Part shown: piece by piece, positions 1 to 8,271 of the stretch
Numbering within the stretch: position 1 is the first letter of the stretch
Layout: every line of letters starts with the position of its first letter
Assembly: GCF_040932435.1 (NCBI RefSeq)
Contig: NZ_JBFQGA010000003.1
Span: 186,001-250,000, forward strand
Direction of reading: 5' to 3'
DNA length: 64,000 nt
DNA from: Kluyvera sp040932435
GTDB lineage: Bacteria; Pseudomonadota; Gammaproteobacteria; Enterobacterales; Enterobacteriaceae
The notes under the pieces: model-generated
What the model saw: the letters and a program-made list of their open reading frames with translations, nothing else
Database searches by the model: none
What the model was told of the DNA's origin: nothing
Program-made: the position numbers and the translations under genes

Positions 1-1236
1 GTGATTGCCCGTGAAACCGGCAAGCCGCGCTGGGAAGCGGCAACGGAAGTGACGGCGATGAGCAATAAAATTGCTATTTCGCTGGCGTCTTATCACAGCC
101 GGACGGGCGAAAGTCATGCCGATATGGCTGACGGCGCAGCGACGTTGCGCCATCGGCCTCACGGCGTGCTGGCGGTTTTTGGTCCCTACAACTTCCCCGG
201 ACATCTGCCAAACGGCCATATTGTGCCAGCGCTGTTGGCGGGCAATACGGTGGTGTTTAAACCCAGCGAACTGACTCCGCACTGCGCCGAAGCGGTGGTT
301 AAGCTTTGGGAGAAAGCGGGTTTACCGGCAGGTGTACTGAATTTACTGCAGGGAGGGCGCGAAACGGGTGAAGCGCTCAGCAGCCAATCGGGGCTGGACG
401 GCGTGCTATTTACCGGCAGCTCCACAACCGGTTTTCACCTGCATCGCCAGTTGGCGGGGCAGCCGCAAAAAATGCTCGCCCTCGAAATGGGGGGCAATAA
501 CCCGCTGATTGTCGATGAACCTGAGGATATTGATGCCGCGGTACATGTGGCTATTCAGTCGGCATTTATCACCGCCGGGCAGCGCTGCACTTGTGCGCGT
601 CGGCTGCTGGTGAAACGAGGAGCCATTGGCGATGCGTTTTTACAGCGCCTCGTGGAAGTGAGTGGGCAAATTATCCCCGCTGCGTGGAACGCCGAGCCGC
701 AGCCGTTCATCGGCGGGCTGATTTCGGTGACAGCAGCTGAACGGGTATATCAGGCCTGGCAGATGCAGGTGGAAAAGGGTGGCTCCACGCTGCTGGCACC
801 GCGTTTACTTAAACCCGGCACCTCGCTGCTGACGCCGGGGATCGTAGAGCTAACCGAGGCTCACGATATTGCGGATGAAGAGGTGTTTGGGCCACTGCTT
901 GGCGTCTGGCGATATGATGATTTCACCCAGGCCATCACACTCGCCAATGCGACGCGCTACGGTCTATCCTGCGGGCTGATCTCCGCCGACCGAGAAAAAT
1001 TTGACCGTCTGCTGCTGGAAGCACGGGCGGGGATCGTCAACTGGAACAAGCCGCTGACCGGTGCGGCGAGCAGCGCGCCGTTTGGTGGCACCGGCGCTTC
1101 CGGCAATCATCGTCCTGGCGCATGGTACGCCGCGGATTACTGCGCATGGCCAATGGCAAGCCTAGAGTCGCCGACGCTGGCATTACCGACCTCCCTCAGC
1201 CCAGGGCTTCAATTCCCACCAAAGGTGCCGTCATGA
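1..1236 (+). CDS. astD: Succinylglutamate semialdehyde dehydrogenase AstD (5' end cut by window)
   Basis: Fourth enzyme of the arginine succinyltransferase (AST) pathway; oxidises N-succinylglutamate semialdehyde to N-succinylglutamate with NAD+ in the cytoplasm. The frame is already open at base 1 and only 411 residues are present against about 490 for the family, so roughly 80 N-terminal residues lie outside the window; the GTG at base 1 is internal, not a start. Aldehyde dehydrogenase signatures are clear: the LEMGGNN segment carrying the general-base Glu (codon 484-486) and GQRCTC carrying the catalytic Cys (codon 586-588). The stop overlaps the astB start as ATGA, implying translational coupling in an astCADBE-type operon. 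Identification is secure. Confidence 0.96.
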   Translation: MIARETGKPRWEAATEVTAMSNKIAISLASYHSRTGESHADMADGAATLRHRPHGVLAVFGPYNFPGHLPNGHIVPALLAGNTVVFKPSELTPHCAEAVVKLWEKAGLPAGVLNLLQGGRETGEALSSQSGLDGVLFTGSSTTGFHLHRQLAGQPQKMLALEMGGNNPLIVDEPEDIDAAVHVAIQSAFITAGQRCTCARRLLVKRGAIGDAFLQRLVEVSGQIIPAAWNAEPQPFIGGLISVTAAERVYQAWQMQVEKGGSTLLAPRLLKPGTSLLTPGIVELTEAHDIADEEVFGPLLGVWRYDDFTQAITLANATRYGLSCGLISADREKFDRLLLEARAGIVNWNKPLTGAASSAPFGGTGASGNHRPGAWYAADYCAWPMASLESPTLALPTSLSPGLQFPPKVPS

Positions 1237-2558
1237 ACGCCTGGGAAGTGAACTTTGACGGCCTGCCGGGGCTTACGCATCACTACGCCGGATTGTCGTT
1301 TGGTAATGAGGCTTCGACCAAACATCAGTATCAGGTGTCGAATCCTCAGCGTGCGGCGAAACAAGGGCTGTTAAAAATGAAAGCGCTGGCCGATGCGGGA
1401 TTCCCCCAAGGGGTAATCCCGCCGCAAGAGCGCCCGAACGTTATGCTGCTGCGCCAGCTCGGGTTTAGCGGCCGCGACGAGCAGGTTATTGCCAAAGCCG
1501 CCGCTCAGGCGCCGGAACTTTTGAGCGCGGCCAGTTCCGCCTCGGCGATGTGGGTCGCTAACGCGGCTACGGTTTGTCCCTCTGCCGATGCACTGGATGG
1601 CAAAGTACATCTGACGGTCGCTAACCTCAGTAGTTTGCTGCATCGGGCCAGTGAGGCCCCGACAACACAGGCCACCCTGCAGGCCATTTTCCATGACCCG
1701 GAATACTTTTCCGTGCACGGCCCGCTGCCGTCGGTAGCGTTGTTGGGGGATGAGGGGGCTGCCAATCATAATCGGCTCGGGCGCGACTACGGATTGCCGG
1801 CAACGCAGCTGTTTATTTATGGGCGCGATACGGGAAATGGTGCGATGCCGCAGCGTTATCCAGCGCGGCAGACGCGAGCGGCGAGTGAGGCGGTGGCGCG
1901 ATTAAATGAGACCAACCTGAATCAGGTGGTCTTTGCCCAGCAAAATCCCCAAGTGATTGACCAAGGGGTATTCCATAATGATGTTATCGCGGTCAGCAAT
2001 CGCCAGCTATTGTTCTGTCATGAGCAGGCCTTTATGCATCAGGCGCAGCTGATGCAACAGCTCAGCGAGCGCGTGCCGGGGTTCAAGGTTATTGAAGTGC
2101 CCTCATCGAAGGTGACGGTGGCAGAGGCGGTGTCGACTTATCTGTTCAACAGCCAGCTGCTGAGCAAGCCCGATGGCAGCATGATGCTGGTGCTTCCCGG
2201 TGAGGCGCAGGAGAACCCGCGCGTTTGGCGCTACCTGAATGAGCTGATTACGCAGGATAACCCTATCGATACGCTACGGGTGTTTGATCTGCGTGAAAGC
2301 ATGTCCAACGGCGGTGGGCCTGCTTGTTTACGTCTGCGGGTGGTGCTCAATGAGGCTGAGCGAAAAGCGGTGAATCCGGCGGTAATGATGAACGATACGC
2401 TGTTTGCGACCTTAAATGATTGGGTGGACCGCTACTATCGTGACCGTTTGACCGCCGGCTGCCTTGTCGACCCACAGCTATTACAGGAAGGGCGCGAGGC
2501 GCTGGACCGGCTGACGCAGATCCTGCATTTGGGGTCAATCTATCCTTTCCAGCGTTAA
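1233..2558 (+). CDS. astB: N-succinylarginine dihydrolase AstB
   Basis: Second step of the AST pathway: hydrolyses N2-succinylarginine to N2-succinylornithine, two NH3 and CO2. The frame is open further upstream, but the ATG at 1233 (MNAWEVNFDGLPG) matches the family N-terminus and overlaps the astD stop by four bases. This gives 441 residues, close to the E. coli enzyme (447). It belongs to the amidinotransferase/dihydrolase superfamily. astE follows after nine bases, so astD-astB-astE are one transcription unit for arginine use as a nitrogen source; control would come from upstream of astC, outside the window. Confidence 0.96.
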   Translation: MNAWEVNFDGLPGLTHHYAGLSFGNEASTKHQYQVSNPQRAAKQGLLKMKALADAGFPQGVIPPQERPNVMLLRQLGFSGRDEQVIAKAAAQAPELLSAASSASAMWVANAATVCPSADALDGKVHLTVANLSSLLHRASEAPTTQATLQAIFHDPEYFSVHGPLPSVALLGDEGAANHNRLGRDYGLPATQLFIYGRDTGNGAMPQRYPARQTRAASEAVARLNETNLNQVVFAQQNPQVIDQGVFHNDVIAVSNRQLLFCHEQAFMHQAQLMQQLSERVPGFKVIEVPSSKVTVAEAVSTYLFNSQLLSKPDGSMMLVLPGEAQENPRVWRYLNELITQDNPIDTLRVFDLRESMSNGGGPACLRLRVVLNEAERKAVNPAVMMNDTLFATLNDWVDRYYRDRLTAGCLVDPQLLQEGREALDRLTQILHLGSIYPFQR

Positions 2559-2567
2559 GGAGAACCG

Positions 2568-3545
2568 ATGAAACAATTTCTGGCGTTGACGCTGGCGGGG
2601 CGCTTGCCGCCGCAGCCGGAAGGGGATACCGACGCTTTTCACTGGGAGTGGCGCGAGGCCGGGGTGCTGCAACTGACGCCTCATCAACCCTGTTCGCAGG
2701 CGCTGGTGTTGTCGGCGGGTATTCACGGAAACGAGACCGCGCCGGTAGAAATACTGGATAACTTGCTTGGCGCACTCATTAGCGGCCGGCAAGCCCTGCG
2801 CTGGCATTTGCTGGTGGTGCTGGGCAACCCGCCGGCGCTGCGTGACAATAAGCGGTATTTACATAGCGATCTCAACCGCATGTTTGGCGCACGCTGGCGT
2901 CATTTTCCAGTCAGCGATGAAACCATTCGTGCCGCTAGCCTTGAACAAACCGTGGCGGCGTTTTATCAGCGTTGTCCGGCACAGGTGCGCTGGCATCTCG
3001 ATATGCATACGGCAATTCGTGGCTCCCATCATCAGCGTTTTGGCGTGTTGCCATCTAGGGAAGAACCGTGGGATCCGGCGTTTTTAACCTGGCTCGGTTC
3101 GGCAGGATTACTGGCGCTGGTATTTCATCAAGCGCCCGGCGGCACATTCACCCATTTTACCTGCGAAACTTTTTCGGCACTGGCCTGTACGCTGGAGTTA
3201 GGGAAAGCCAAACCGTTTGGACAAAATGATTTGGCGCAGTTTGCGCTGGTGGAACGTCAACTGGCAAATCTGTTGGCGGGGGAAATGGGCGGCGGTTCGT
3301 CTGCAGTCCCGCTTCATTATCGCGTGGTGCAGCAGATAACCCGACGCAGTGCGGATTTTCGTCTTTATATGTCGGCACAGACACTCAATTTTACCCCCTT
3401 TGCTAAGGGAACGTTGCTGGCGGAGGATGGCGACATTCGCTACGTGGTGGCATCGCCTTGCGAGTACGTACTGTTTCCGAATCCCGATGTGGCTTTGGGG
3501 TTACGTGCCGGATTAATGCTTGAACGTTGCCCTCCGGTGACTTAA
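2568..3545 (+). CDS. astE: Succinylglutamate desuccinylase AstE
   Basis: Last AST step: zinc-dependent hydrolysis of N-succinylglutamate to glutamate and succinate. 325 residues, family-typical (E. coli 322). It is a zinc carboxypeptidase-like (M14/AspA) protein: GIHGNET near residue 50 supplies the H-x-x-E zinc ligands and WHLDMHTAIRG near residue 145 the third ligand. AAGGAGA lies just before the ATG at 2568. It is the last gene of the ast operon and is followed at once by a strong intrinsic terminator. In E. coli spy is also the next gene. Confidence 0.95.
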   Translation: MKQFLALTLAGRLPPQPEGDTDAFHWEWREAGVLQLTPHQPCSQALVLSAGIHGNETAPVEILDNLLGALISGRQALRWHLLVVLGNPPALRDNKRYLHSDLNRMFGARWRHFPVSDETIRAASLEQTVAAFYQRCPAQVRWHLDMHTAIRGSHHQRFGVLPSREEPWDPAFLTWLGSAGLLALVFHQAPGGTFTHFTCETFSALACTLELGKAKPFGQNDLAQFALVERQLANLLAGEMGGGSSAVPLHYRVVQQITRRSADFRLYMSAQTLNFTPFAKGTLLAEDGDIRYVVASPCEYVLFPNPDVALGLRAGLMLERCPPVT

Positions 3546-3547
3546 TA

Positions 3548-3585
3548 AAAAATGCCGCTTAGCGCGCTGTAGCGGCATTTTTATT
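3548..3585 (+). terminator. Intrinsic terminator of the ast operon
   Basis: Nine-bp stem AATGCCGCT / AGCGGCATT (3551-3559 with 3571-3579) followed by a T-rich run, three bases after the astE stop. Confidence 0.85.
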
Positions 3586-3720
3586 TTTCCTGCAAAATTA
3601 TTACGGATTAATCCTAGGTAACTGCTTTATTAATAATCTGCCGTGCTTTATACTTCTTCAAAATCTCTTCTTAATCATGCATTTGATTATTTTTGTTTCC
3701 ACTCTCCATACTTTATCCTC

Positions 3721-3738
3721 AATTTCTTCATAATTGGT
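3721..3738 (+). promoter_or_regulatory. Candidate BaeR box upstream of spy
   Basis: AATTTCTTCATAATTGGT agrees at 14 of 18 positions with the published BaeR box TTTTTCTCCATDATTGGC and lies about 125 bp before the spy start, where envelope-stress control by BaeSR is expected. The rest of the 319-bp astE-spy gap is AT-rich promoter DNA; I found no well-formed CpxR direct repeat in it. Confidence 0.6.
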
Positions 3739-3864
3739 TGGAAATCGTTTTTTACACTTTCATTGTTTTACGCAGGCTCTGATTAATTGACGATAAACCC
3801 CGTAAAGTTAATCTCGTCAACACGGCAATACGCCGTCAGAATAAATGAAAGTAAGGACCCGATT

Positions 3865-4368
3865 ATGAAAAAATTAACTGCTCTGTTTGTTGCTTCAACC
3901 TTGGCTCTGGGTGCCACTAGTCTGGCTCACGCTGCAGATACCACTGCAACCACCACCACCGAAGCGGCGCAGCCGAACGGTAAAATGATGCATCAGCACA
4001 AAGGCAAAATGGGCCCACGCCACGACATGATGTTCCAAGGGTTGAATCTGACCGACGCGCAAAAACAGCAGATGCGCGACATTATGAAAGAAGGCCGCGA
4101 ACACAACAAACGTCCGCCGCAGGAAGAAATGCGCGCGATGCATAACCTGATTGCCAGCGACAGCTTCGACAAAGCGAAGGCGCAAGCGCAGGTAGATAAA
4201 ATGGAAGAGCAGCATAAAGGTATGATGCTGTCTCGTCTGGAAACGCAGAACAAGATTTACAACATCTTAACGCCTGAACAGAAAAAACAGTTTAATGCGA
4301 ATTTTGAGAAGCGTCTGACAGAACACAAAGCGCCAGAAGGTAAAATGCCTCCTGCGCCTGCCGAATAA
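3865..4368 (+). CDS. spy: Periplasmic ATP-independent chaperone Spy
   Basis: Envelope-stress chaperone that binds unfolded and partly folded proteins in the periplasm without ATP. The frame stays open upstream to 3787, but the ATG at 3865 follows GTAAGGA and opens a clean signal peptide (MKKLTALFVASTLALGATS, then LAHA before ADTT). 167 residues (E. coli 161). Mature Spy/CpxP family marks are visible: a Met- and Lys-rich helix and two LTxxQ motifs, LTDAQ (about residue 62) and LTPEQ (about residue 133). In E. coli it is controlled by CpxAR and BaeSR; a BaeR-like box lies upstream here. Single-gene unit ending at a terminator shared with nadE. Confidence 0.96.
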   Translation: MKKLTALFVASTLALGATSLAHAADTTATTTTEAAQPNGKMMHQHKGKMGPRHDMMFQGLNLTDAQKQQMRDIMKEGREHNKRPPQEEMRAMHNLIASDSFDKAKAQAQVDKMEEQHKGMMLSRLETQNKIYNILTPEQKKQFNANFEKRLTEHKAPEGKMPPAPAE

Positions 4369-4387
4369 CGTTATCGGCACACTGTCT

Positions 4388-4448
4388 TAAGACCGCCGGA
4401 TTTGCCCATATAAACCAAATGGTTATGGGCAGATTCGGCGGTTTTTTC
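4388..4448. terminator. Long bidirectional terminator between convergent spy and nadE
   Basis: ACCGCCGGATTTGCCCATA (4392-4410) pairs with TATGGGCAGATTCGGCGGT (4424-4442) with one internal mismatch. A T run follows on the plus strand and TTAAGA on the other. It sits exactly between the stops of the two convergent genes. Confidence 0.85.
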
Positions 4449-4449
4449 T

Positions 4450-5277
4450 TTATTTCTTCCAGAAATCATCAAACACGGTAATTGGCGGACGGCGCTTATG
4501 CTCAGTCTTCAAATACCAGCCTTCAATGGTATTAGCCTGCGCGGGTTCCAGCGTTTTGCCTTCCAGATAGTCATCAATATTTTCGTAGGTGACGCCCAGT
4601 GCGACTTCATCCGGCAGAGAAGGGCGGTTGTCTTCAAGATCGGCGGTCGGTGCCTTCTTATAAAGATGCTCCGGGCAACCCAGTTCGGCTAGCAGTTGTT
4701 TCCCTTGGCGCTTGTTAAGTCGGAAAATCGGGTTGATATCGGTACCGCCGTCGCCGTATTTGGTGAAGAACCCGGTAATAGCTTCCGCAGCATGGTCGGT
4801 ACCAACCACAACGCCATGGGTCATACCGGCAATGCTGTACTGCGCTTTCATTCGCTCGCGCGCTTTTTCATTGCCGCGAACAAAGTCACTCAGTTCAATG
4901 CCCGCTTCACGCAGCGCCTGTTCGCTTGCCAGCACCGCTGATTTGATATTGACCGTAAGCACACGGTCAGGCTGAATAAAGGCAATCGCGTCCTGGCAGT
5001 CCTGCTCATCGAACTGCACGCCATAAGGTAGGCGCACGGCGATAAACTGCAGCGCACTGTCGCCAGTTTCGGCGCGCAGCTCATTAATCGCTATCTGACA
5101 CAGCTTCCCGGTAAGGGTTGAATCCTGTCCACCGCTTATCCCAAGGACTAACGATTTGATAAACGGATAAGTTTTTAGATAGTTTTTCAGAAAATCGACG
5201 CTGCGACGGATCTCTTCTTTTGCATCAATCTGTGGTTTTGCGCCAAGCGCCTGAATAATCTCTTGTTGTAACGCCAT
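4450..5277 (-). CDS. nadE: NH3-dependent NAD+ synthetase
   Basis: Final step of NAD synthesis: ATP-dependent amidation of nicotinic acid adenine dinucleotide using free ammonia. 275 residues, as in E. coli; there is no glutaminase domain, so it is the ammonia-dependent form. The PP-loop SGGQDST (residues 48-54) of N-type ATP pyrophosphatases is intact, as is the later KKAPTADL stretch. GGAGGGG precedes the ATG. It is transcribed away from osmE and converges on spy. The neighbouring cho gene of E. coli is missing here. Confidence 0.97.
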   Translation of the reverse strand: MALQQEIIQALGAKPQIDAKEEIRRSVDFLKNYLKTYPFIKSLVLGISGGQDSTLTGKLCQIAINELRAETGDSALQFIAVRLPYGVQFDEQDCQDAIAFIQPDRVLTVNIKSAVLASEQALREAGIELSDFVRGNEKARERMKAQYSIAGMTHGVVVGTDHAAEAITGFFTKYGDGGTDINPIFRLNKRQGKQLLAELGCPEHLYKKAPTADLEDNRPSLPDEVALGVTYENIDDYLEGKTLEPAQANTIEGWYLKTEHKRRPPITVFDDFWKK

Positions 5278-5472
5278 TTACCCCTCCGGAAATGTGGGTC
5301 AGTCAGTATGGTTAAAGCTACCTCTTTGGCGCTAAAACGACAAGGATCACAGTTTTGACTGATGTAAATTACTCCGAATATTCCGTTAATTGGCATTGAT
5401 TTAGGCGTATTGGTTGATAAATAGCATTATTTATTCCAGGCTTAATGCACTTCATAAGAAAGGAGAGGGAAG

Positions 5473-5814
5473 ATGAATAAGAACGTAGCCGGGCTTCTGG
5501 GTGCCGCCGCTGTCATGACCATGCTTGCTGGCTGTACCGCTTACGATCGAACCGCTGACCAATTCACCCAACCGGTGGTGAAAGATGTGAAGAAAGGGAT
5601 GAGCCGCTCTCAGGTTGCACAGATTGCGGGTAAACCATCCTCTGAAGTGTCGATGATCCATGCCCGCGGCACCTGTCAGACCTATATATTGGGTCAACGT
5701 GATGGTAAAGCAGAGACCTACTTTGTGGCATTGGATGATACCGGTCATGTGATCAACTCCGGCTATCAAACCTGCGCGCAGTACGACACGGATCCGCAGG
5801 CCGCTAAGAAGTAA
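5473..5814 (+). CDS. osmE: Osmotically inducible lipoprotein OsmE
   Basis: Small lipoprotein of 113 residues (E. coli 112) induced by osmotic stress and stationary phase; exact function unknown. The N-terminal hydrophobic signal ends in a lipobox LAGC (residues 18-21), so Cys21 would be acylated; residue +2 is Thr, consistent with outer-membrane sorting. The remainder matches the SmpA/OmlA (BamE-like) fold: KKGMSRSQVAQIAGKP followed by a beta-rich part with a Cys pair. AGGAGAGGG precedes the ATG. It is divergent from nadE across 195 bp and ends in its own terminator. Confidence 0.95.
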   Translation: MNKNVAGLLGAAAVMTMLAGCTAYDRTADQFTQPVVKDVKKGMSRSQVAQIAGKPSSEVSMIHARGTCQTYILGQRDGKAETYFVALDDTGHVINSGYQTCAQYDTDPQAAKK

Positions 5815-5839
5815 TCGTGTATTCATCGGACATCTACGA

Positions 5840-5868
5840 AGGCCCGACCCTAGCGTCGGGCTTTTTTA
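5840..5868 (+). terminator. osmE terminator
   Basis: GCCCGAC (5842-5848) pairs with GTCGGGC (5855-5861), followed by T6, 26 bases after the osmE stop. Confidence 0.85.
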
Positions 5869-5913
5869 TGAGAAATCATGCTTATTTCTTGTCGCGAATT
5901 ATTTTGACCAAAG

Positions 5914-5998
5914 TGTGAAGGTAGTCAAAACGAGAGGTCAATGAGAGACAATTTCTGGGCTTTGAGAATTATCCGTAGGCAAAATGTTGCCGTATACT
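5914..5998 (+). promoter_or_regulatory. chb operon control region: candidate CRP site and -10
   Basis: TGTGA-N6-TCAAA at 5914-5929 differs by one base from the CRP half-site consensus. TATACT at 5993-5998 is a good -10 without a recognisable -35 at 17 bp, typical of an activated promoter. In E. coli chb is controlled by CRP, ChbR and NagC; the ChbR and NagC sites could not be placed by eye. Confidence 0.5.
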
Positions 5999-6099
5999 CA
6001 AGGCATAAACAGAAGATAACTCATCTGTTACATGCGTGGGTTGTGGGCACAAGGAACATCGCCCGGTGATGGCAGATTTCACAAGTTGAGGAAGCGTGA

Positions 6100-6420
6100 A
6101 TGGAAAAGAAACATATCTATCTTTTTTGCTCTGCAGGGATGTCCACTTCATTGTTGGTATCCAAAATGCGGGCACAGGCTGAGAAATACGAAGTACCCGT
6201 GGTGATTGAAGCATTCTCTGAAGCGTTTGCAGCAGAAAAAGGACCTCAGGCTGACGTTATTTTACTCGGCCCGCAAATTGGCTATATGTTGGGCGATATC
6301 CAAAAGATTTTACCGAATAAACCTATCGAAGTTATTGATTCAACGTTATATGGCAAAGTAGATGGTTTGGGTGTGCTTAAGGCAGCGGTTGCTGCAATTA
6401 AAAAAGCCGCCGCGCAGTAA
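6100..6420 (+). CDS. chbB: PTS system chitobiose-specific EIIB, ChbB
   Basis: EIIB component of the lactose/cellobiose-family PTS importing N,N'-diacetylchitobiose; it accepts phosphate from ChbA and passes it to sugar bound in ChbC. 106 residues, full length. The phospho-accepting Cys10 sits in IYLFCSAGMST, the diagnostic EIIB-cel loop. AGGAAG precedes the ATG. First gene of chbBCARFG; 80 bp separate it from chbC, and that gap holds a ChiX-complementary segment. Confidence 0.97.
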   Translation: MEKKHIYLFCSAGMSTSLLVSKMRAQAEKYEVPVVIEAFSEAFAAEKGPQADVILLGPQIGYMLGDIQKILPNKPIEVIDSTLYGKVDGLGVLKAAVAAIKKAAAQ

Positions 6421-6433
6421 TTTAATTATTTTT

Positions 6434-6454
6434 CCCGTCAAAGAGTTATTTCAT
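6434..6454 (+). promoter_or_regulatory. ChiX sRNA pairing site (RNA trap) in the chbB-chbC gap
   Basis: CCCGTCAAAGAG at 6434-6445 is the exact complement of the CUCUUUGACGGG seed of E. coli ChiX (MicM). Allowing two mismatches the match extends through 6454. In E. coli and Salmonella this stretch of chb mRNA titrates ChiX and thereby relieves repression of chiP. The sequence match is seen directly (E. coli ChiX recalled from memory); function is inferred from that precedent. Confidence 0.8.
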
Positions 6455-6500
6455 ATTTAATCGCCGCAATTAATGTTGCGGCCCTTTAAGGGTATTTTCT

Positions 6501-7859
6501 ATGAGTAAAGTGATCGATTCGCTTGAAAAGGTACTCCTTCCTTTTGCTGTTAAAATAGGAAAGCAGCCTCACATTAACGCCATTAAAAACGGTTTTATTA
6601 AATTAATGCCGCTGACCCTTGCGGGGGCTATGTTTGTATTAATTAATAACGTTTTCCTGAGTTTTGGTGAGGGTTCATTCTTCTATTCAATGGGCATTCG
6701 TTTGGATGCATCCACCATTGCAACCTTAGACAGCTTTAAAGCTATCGGCGGTAACGTTTATAACGGTACCTTGGGTATTATGTCGCTGATGGCGCCTTTC
6801 TTTATCGGTTCAGCTTTAGCAGAAGAGCGCAAAGTTGACCCAATGGCGGCGGGTCTGCTTGCGGTAGCTGCATTTATGACCGTTACCCCATATAGCGTTG
6901 GCGATGCATACGCGGTTGGCGCTAACTGGCTAGGTGGTCAAAACATCATCTCCGGCATGATTATCGGTCTGGTGGTTGCTGAGCTATTCACCTTCGTTAT
7001 CCGTCGCAACTGGGTGATTACGCTGCCAGATAGCGTACCTTCATCGGTCGCGCGTTCGTTCTCGGCGTTGATTCCAGGCTTCCTGATCCTGTCTATCTTC
7101 GGGATCCTCTCTTGGATGCTGTCCTCTTACGGCAGTAACTTCCACCAGATCATCATGGACTCCATCTCCAAGCCGCTGGCGGCGATGGGCGGAGTGGTTG
7201 GCTGGGCATACGTGGTCTTCAACTCCCTGCTGTGGTTCTTCGGTGTTCACGGTTCACTGGCGCTGACTGCGCTGGATAACGGCATCATGACCCCTTGGGC
7301 GCTGGAAAACATCGCGCTGTACAACCAGTACGGTTCTGTCGACGCGGCAATCGCTGCCGGCCAGCAGTTCCACTTCTGGGCGAAACCAATGCTGGATTCT
7401 TACATCCTGCTGGGTGGTTCCGGTGCGACTCTGGGCTTGATTATCGCTATCTTCATCGCGTCTCGTCGCGCTGACCATCGTCAGGTTGCGAAACTGGCTC
7501 TGCCATCAGGTATCTTCCAGATTAACGAACCGATTCTGTTTGGTCTGCCAATCATCATGAACCCGGTTATGTTTATCCCGTTCGTCTTGGTGCAGCCGAT
7601 TCTGGCGGCAATCACGCTGGCGGCCTACTCAATGGGCATCATCCCACCGGTCACCAACTTGGCGCCGTGGACCATGCCTACCGGCCTGGGCGCATTCTTC
7701 AACAGTAACGGTAGCGTCGCTGCCCTGTTAGTCGCGCTGTTCAACTTGGGTGTCGCCACGATGGTCTACATGCCGTTTGTGATGATTTCCAACAAAGCGC
7801 AGGCCACCATTGAAGAAGAAGAAAGCGAAGAAGACATCGCTGCCTCTCTGAAATTCTAA
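6501..7859 (+). CDS. chbC: PTS system chitobiose-specific EIIC permease, ChbC
   Basis: Inner-membrane permease of the chitobiose PTS that binds and translocates the disaccharide during phosphorylation by ChbB. 452 residues, normal length, with about ten hydrophobic segments such as GFIKLMPLTLAGAMFVLINN near residue 35 and the conserved FQINEPILFGLPIIMNP loop near residue 340. The tail is acidic (EEEESEEDI). AAGGG lies before the ATG. Translation may be repressed through ChiX pairing just upstream. A perfect hairpin follows the stop codon. Confidence 0.97.
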   Translation: MSKVIDSLEKVLLPFAVKIGKQPHINAIKNGFIKLMPLTLAGAMFVLINNVFLSFGEGSFFYSMGIRLDASTIATLDSFKAIGGNVYNGTLGIMSLMAPFFIGSALAEERKVDPMAAGLLAVAAFMTVTPYSVGDAYAVGANWLGGQNIISGMIIGLVVAELFTFVIRRNWVITLPDSVPSSVARSFSALIPGFLILSIFGILSWMLSSYGSNFHQIIMDSISKPLAAMGGVVGWAYVVFNSLLWFFGVHGSLALTALDNGIMTPWALENIALYNQYGSVDAAIAAGQQFHFWAKPMLDSYILLGGSGATLGLIIAIFIASRRADHRQVAKLALPSGIFQINEPILFGLPIIMNPVMFIPFVLVQPILAAITLAAYSMGIIPPVTNLAPWTMPTGLGAFFNSNGSVAALLVALFNLGVATMVYMPFVMISNKAQATIEEEESEEDIAASLKF

Positions 7860-7866
7860 TGCCAAT

Positions 7867-7893
7867 GCGGTATGGAGCAGGTCTCCATACCGC
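7867..7893 (+). repeat. Perfect 11-bp hairpin between chbC and chbA
   Basis: GCGGTATGGAG (7867-7877) and CTCCATACCGC (7883-7893) around a 5-nt loop, seven bases after the chbC stop. No T run follows and transcription must continue into chbA, so it is probably an mRNA-stability or processing element, not a terminator. Confidence 0.7.
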
Positions 7894-7913
7894 CCTCACA
7901 AAAAGGAATAGAT

Positions 7914-8261
7914 ATGTTTGATCTGGATAATGTTGTTGCTGAGGACGTGCAGGAAAACGATCTCGAAGAAGTGGTGATGGGCCTGATTATCAACTCAGGG
8001 CAAGCTCGTAGCCTGGCATATGCCGCGCTGAAACAGGCAAAGCAGGGCGATTTTGAAAGCGCGAAAGCCACCATGGAACAATCCCGCGTTGCGCTGAGCG
8101 AAGCGCACCGTGTACAGACGCAGTTAATCGAAAGCGATGAAGGCGAAGGGCGTATGAAGGTGAGCCTGGTGCTGGTTCATGCGCAGGATCATTTAATGAC
8201 GTCAATGTTGGCCCGAGAGCTGGTTGCTGAATTGATCGAACTTCACGAGAAGGTACAATAG
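7914..8261 (+). CDS. chbA: PTS system chitobiose-specific EIIA, ChbA
   Basis: EIIA component that takes phosphate from HPr and passes it to ChbB. The frame is open to 7872, but the ATG at 7914 follows AAAAGGA and gives MFDLDNVV, matching E. coli MMDLDNI; 115 residues. A trimeric three-helix protein of the LacA family; VHAQDH carries the phospho-accepting His89. GLIINSGQARSLAYAAL is near-invariant in the family. chbR follows after ten bases. Confidence 0.96.
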   Translation: MFDLDNVVAEDVQENDLEEVVMGLIINSGQARSLAYAALKQAKQGDFESAKATMEQSRVALSEAHRVQTQLIESDEGEGRMKVSLVLVHAQDHLMTSMLARELVAELIELHEKVQ

Positions 8262-8271
8262 GCTTTTCCCT

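Noticed and set aside
3600..3860. CpxR box upstream of spy
   Set aside because: TTTAC and GTAAA pieces occur but with wrong spacing (11 instead of 5); only the BaeR-like box was kept.
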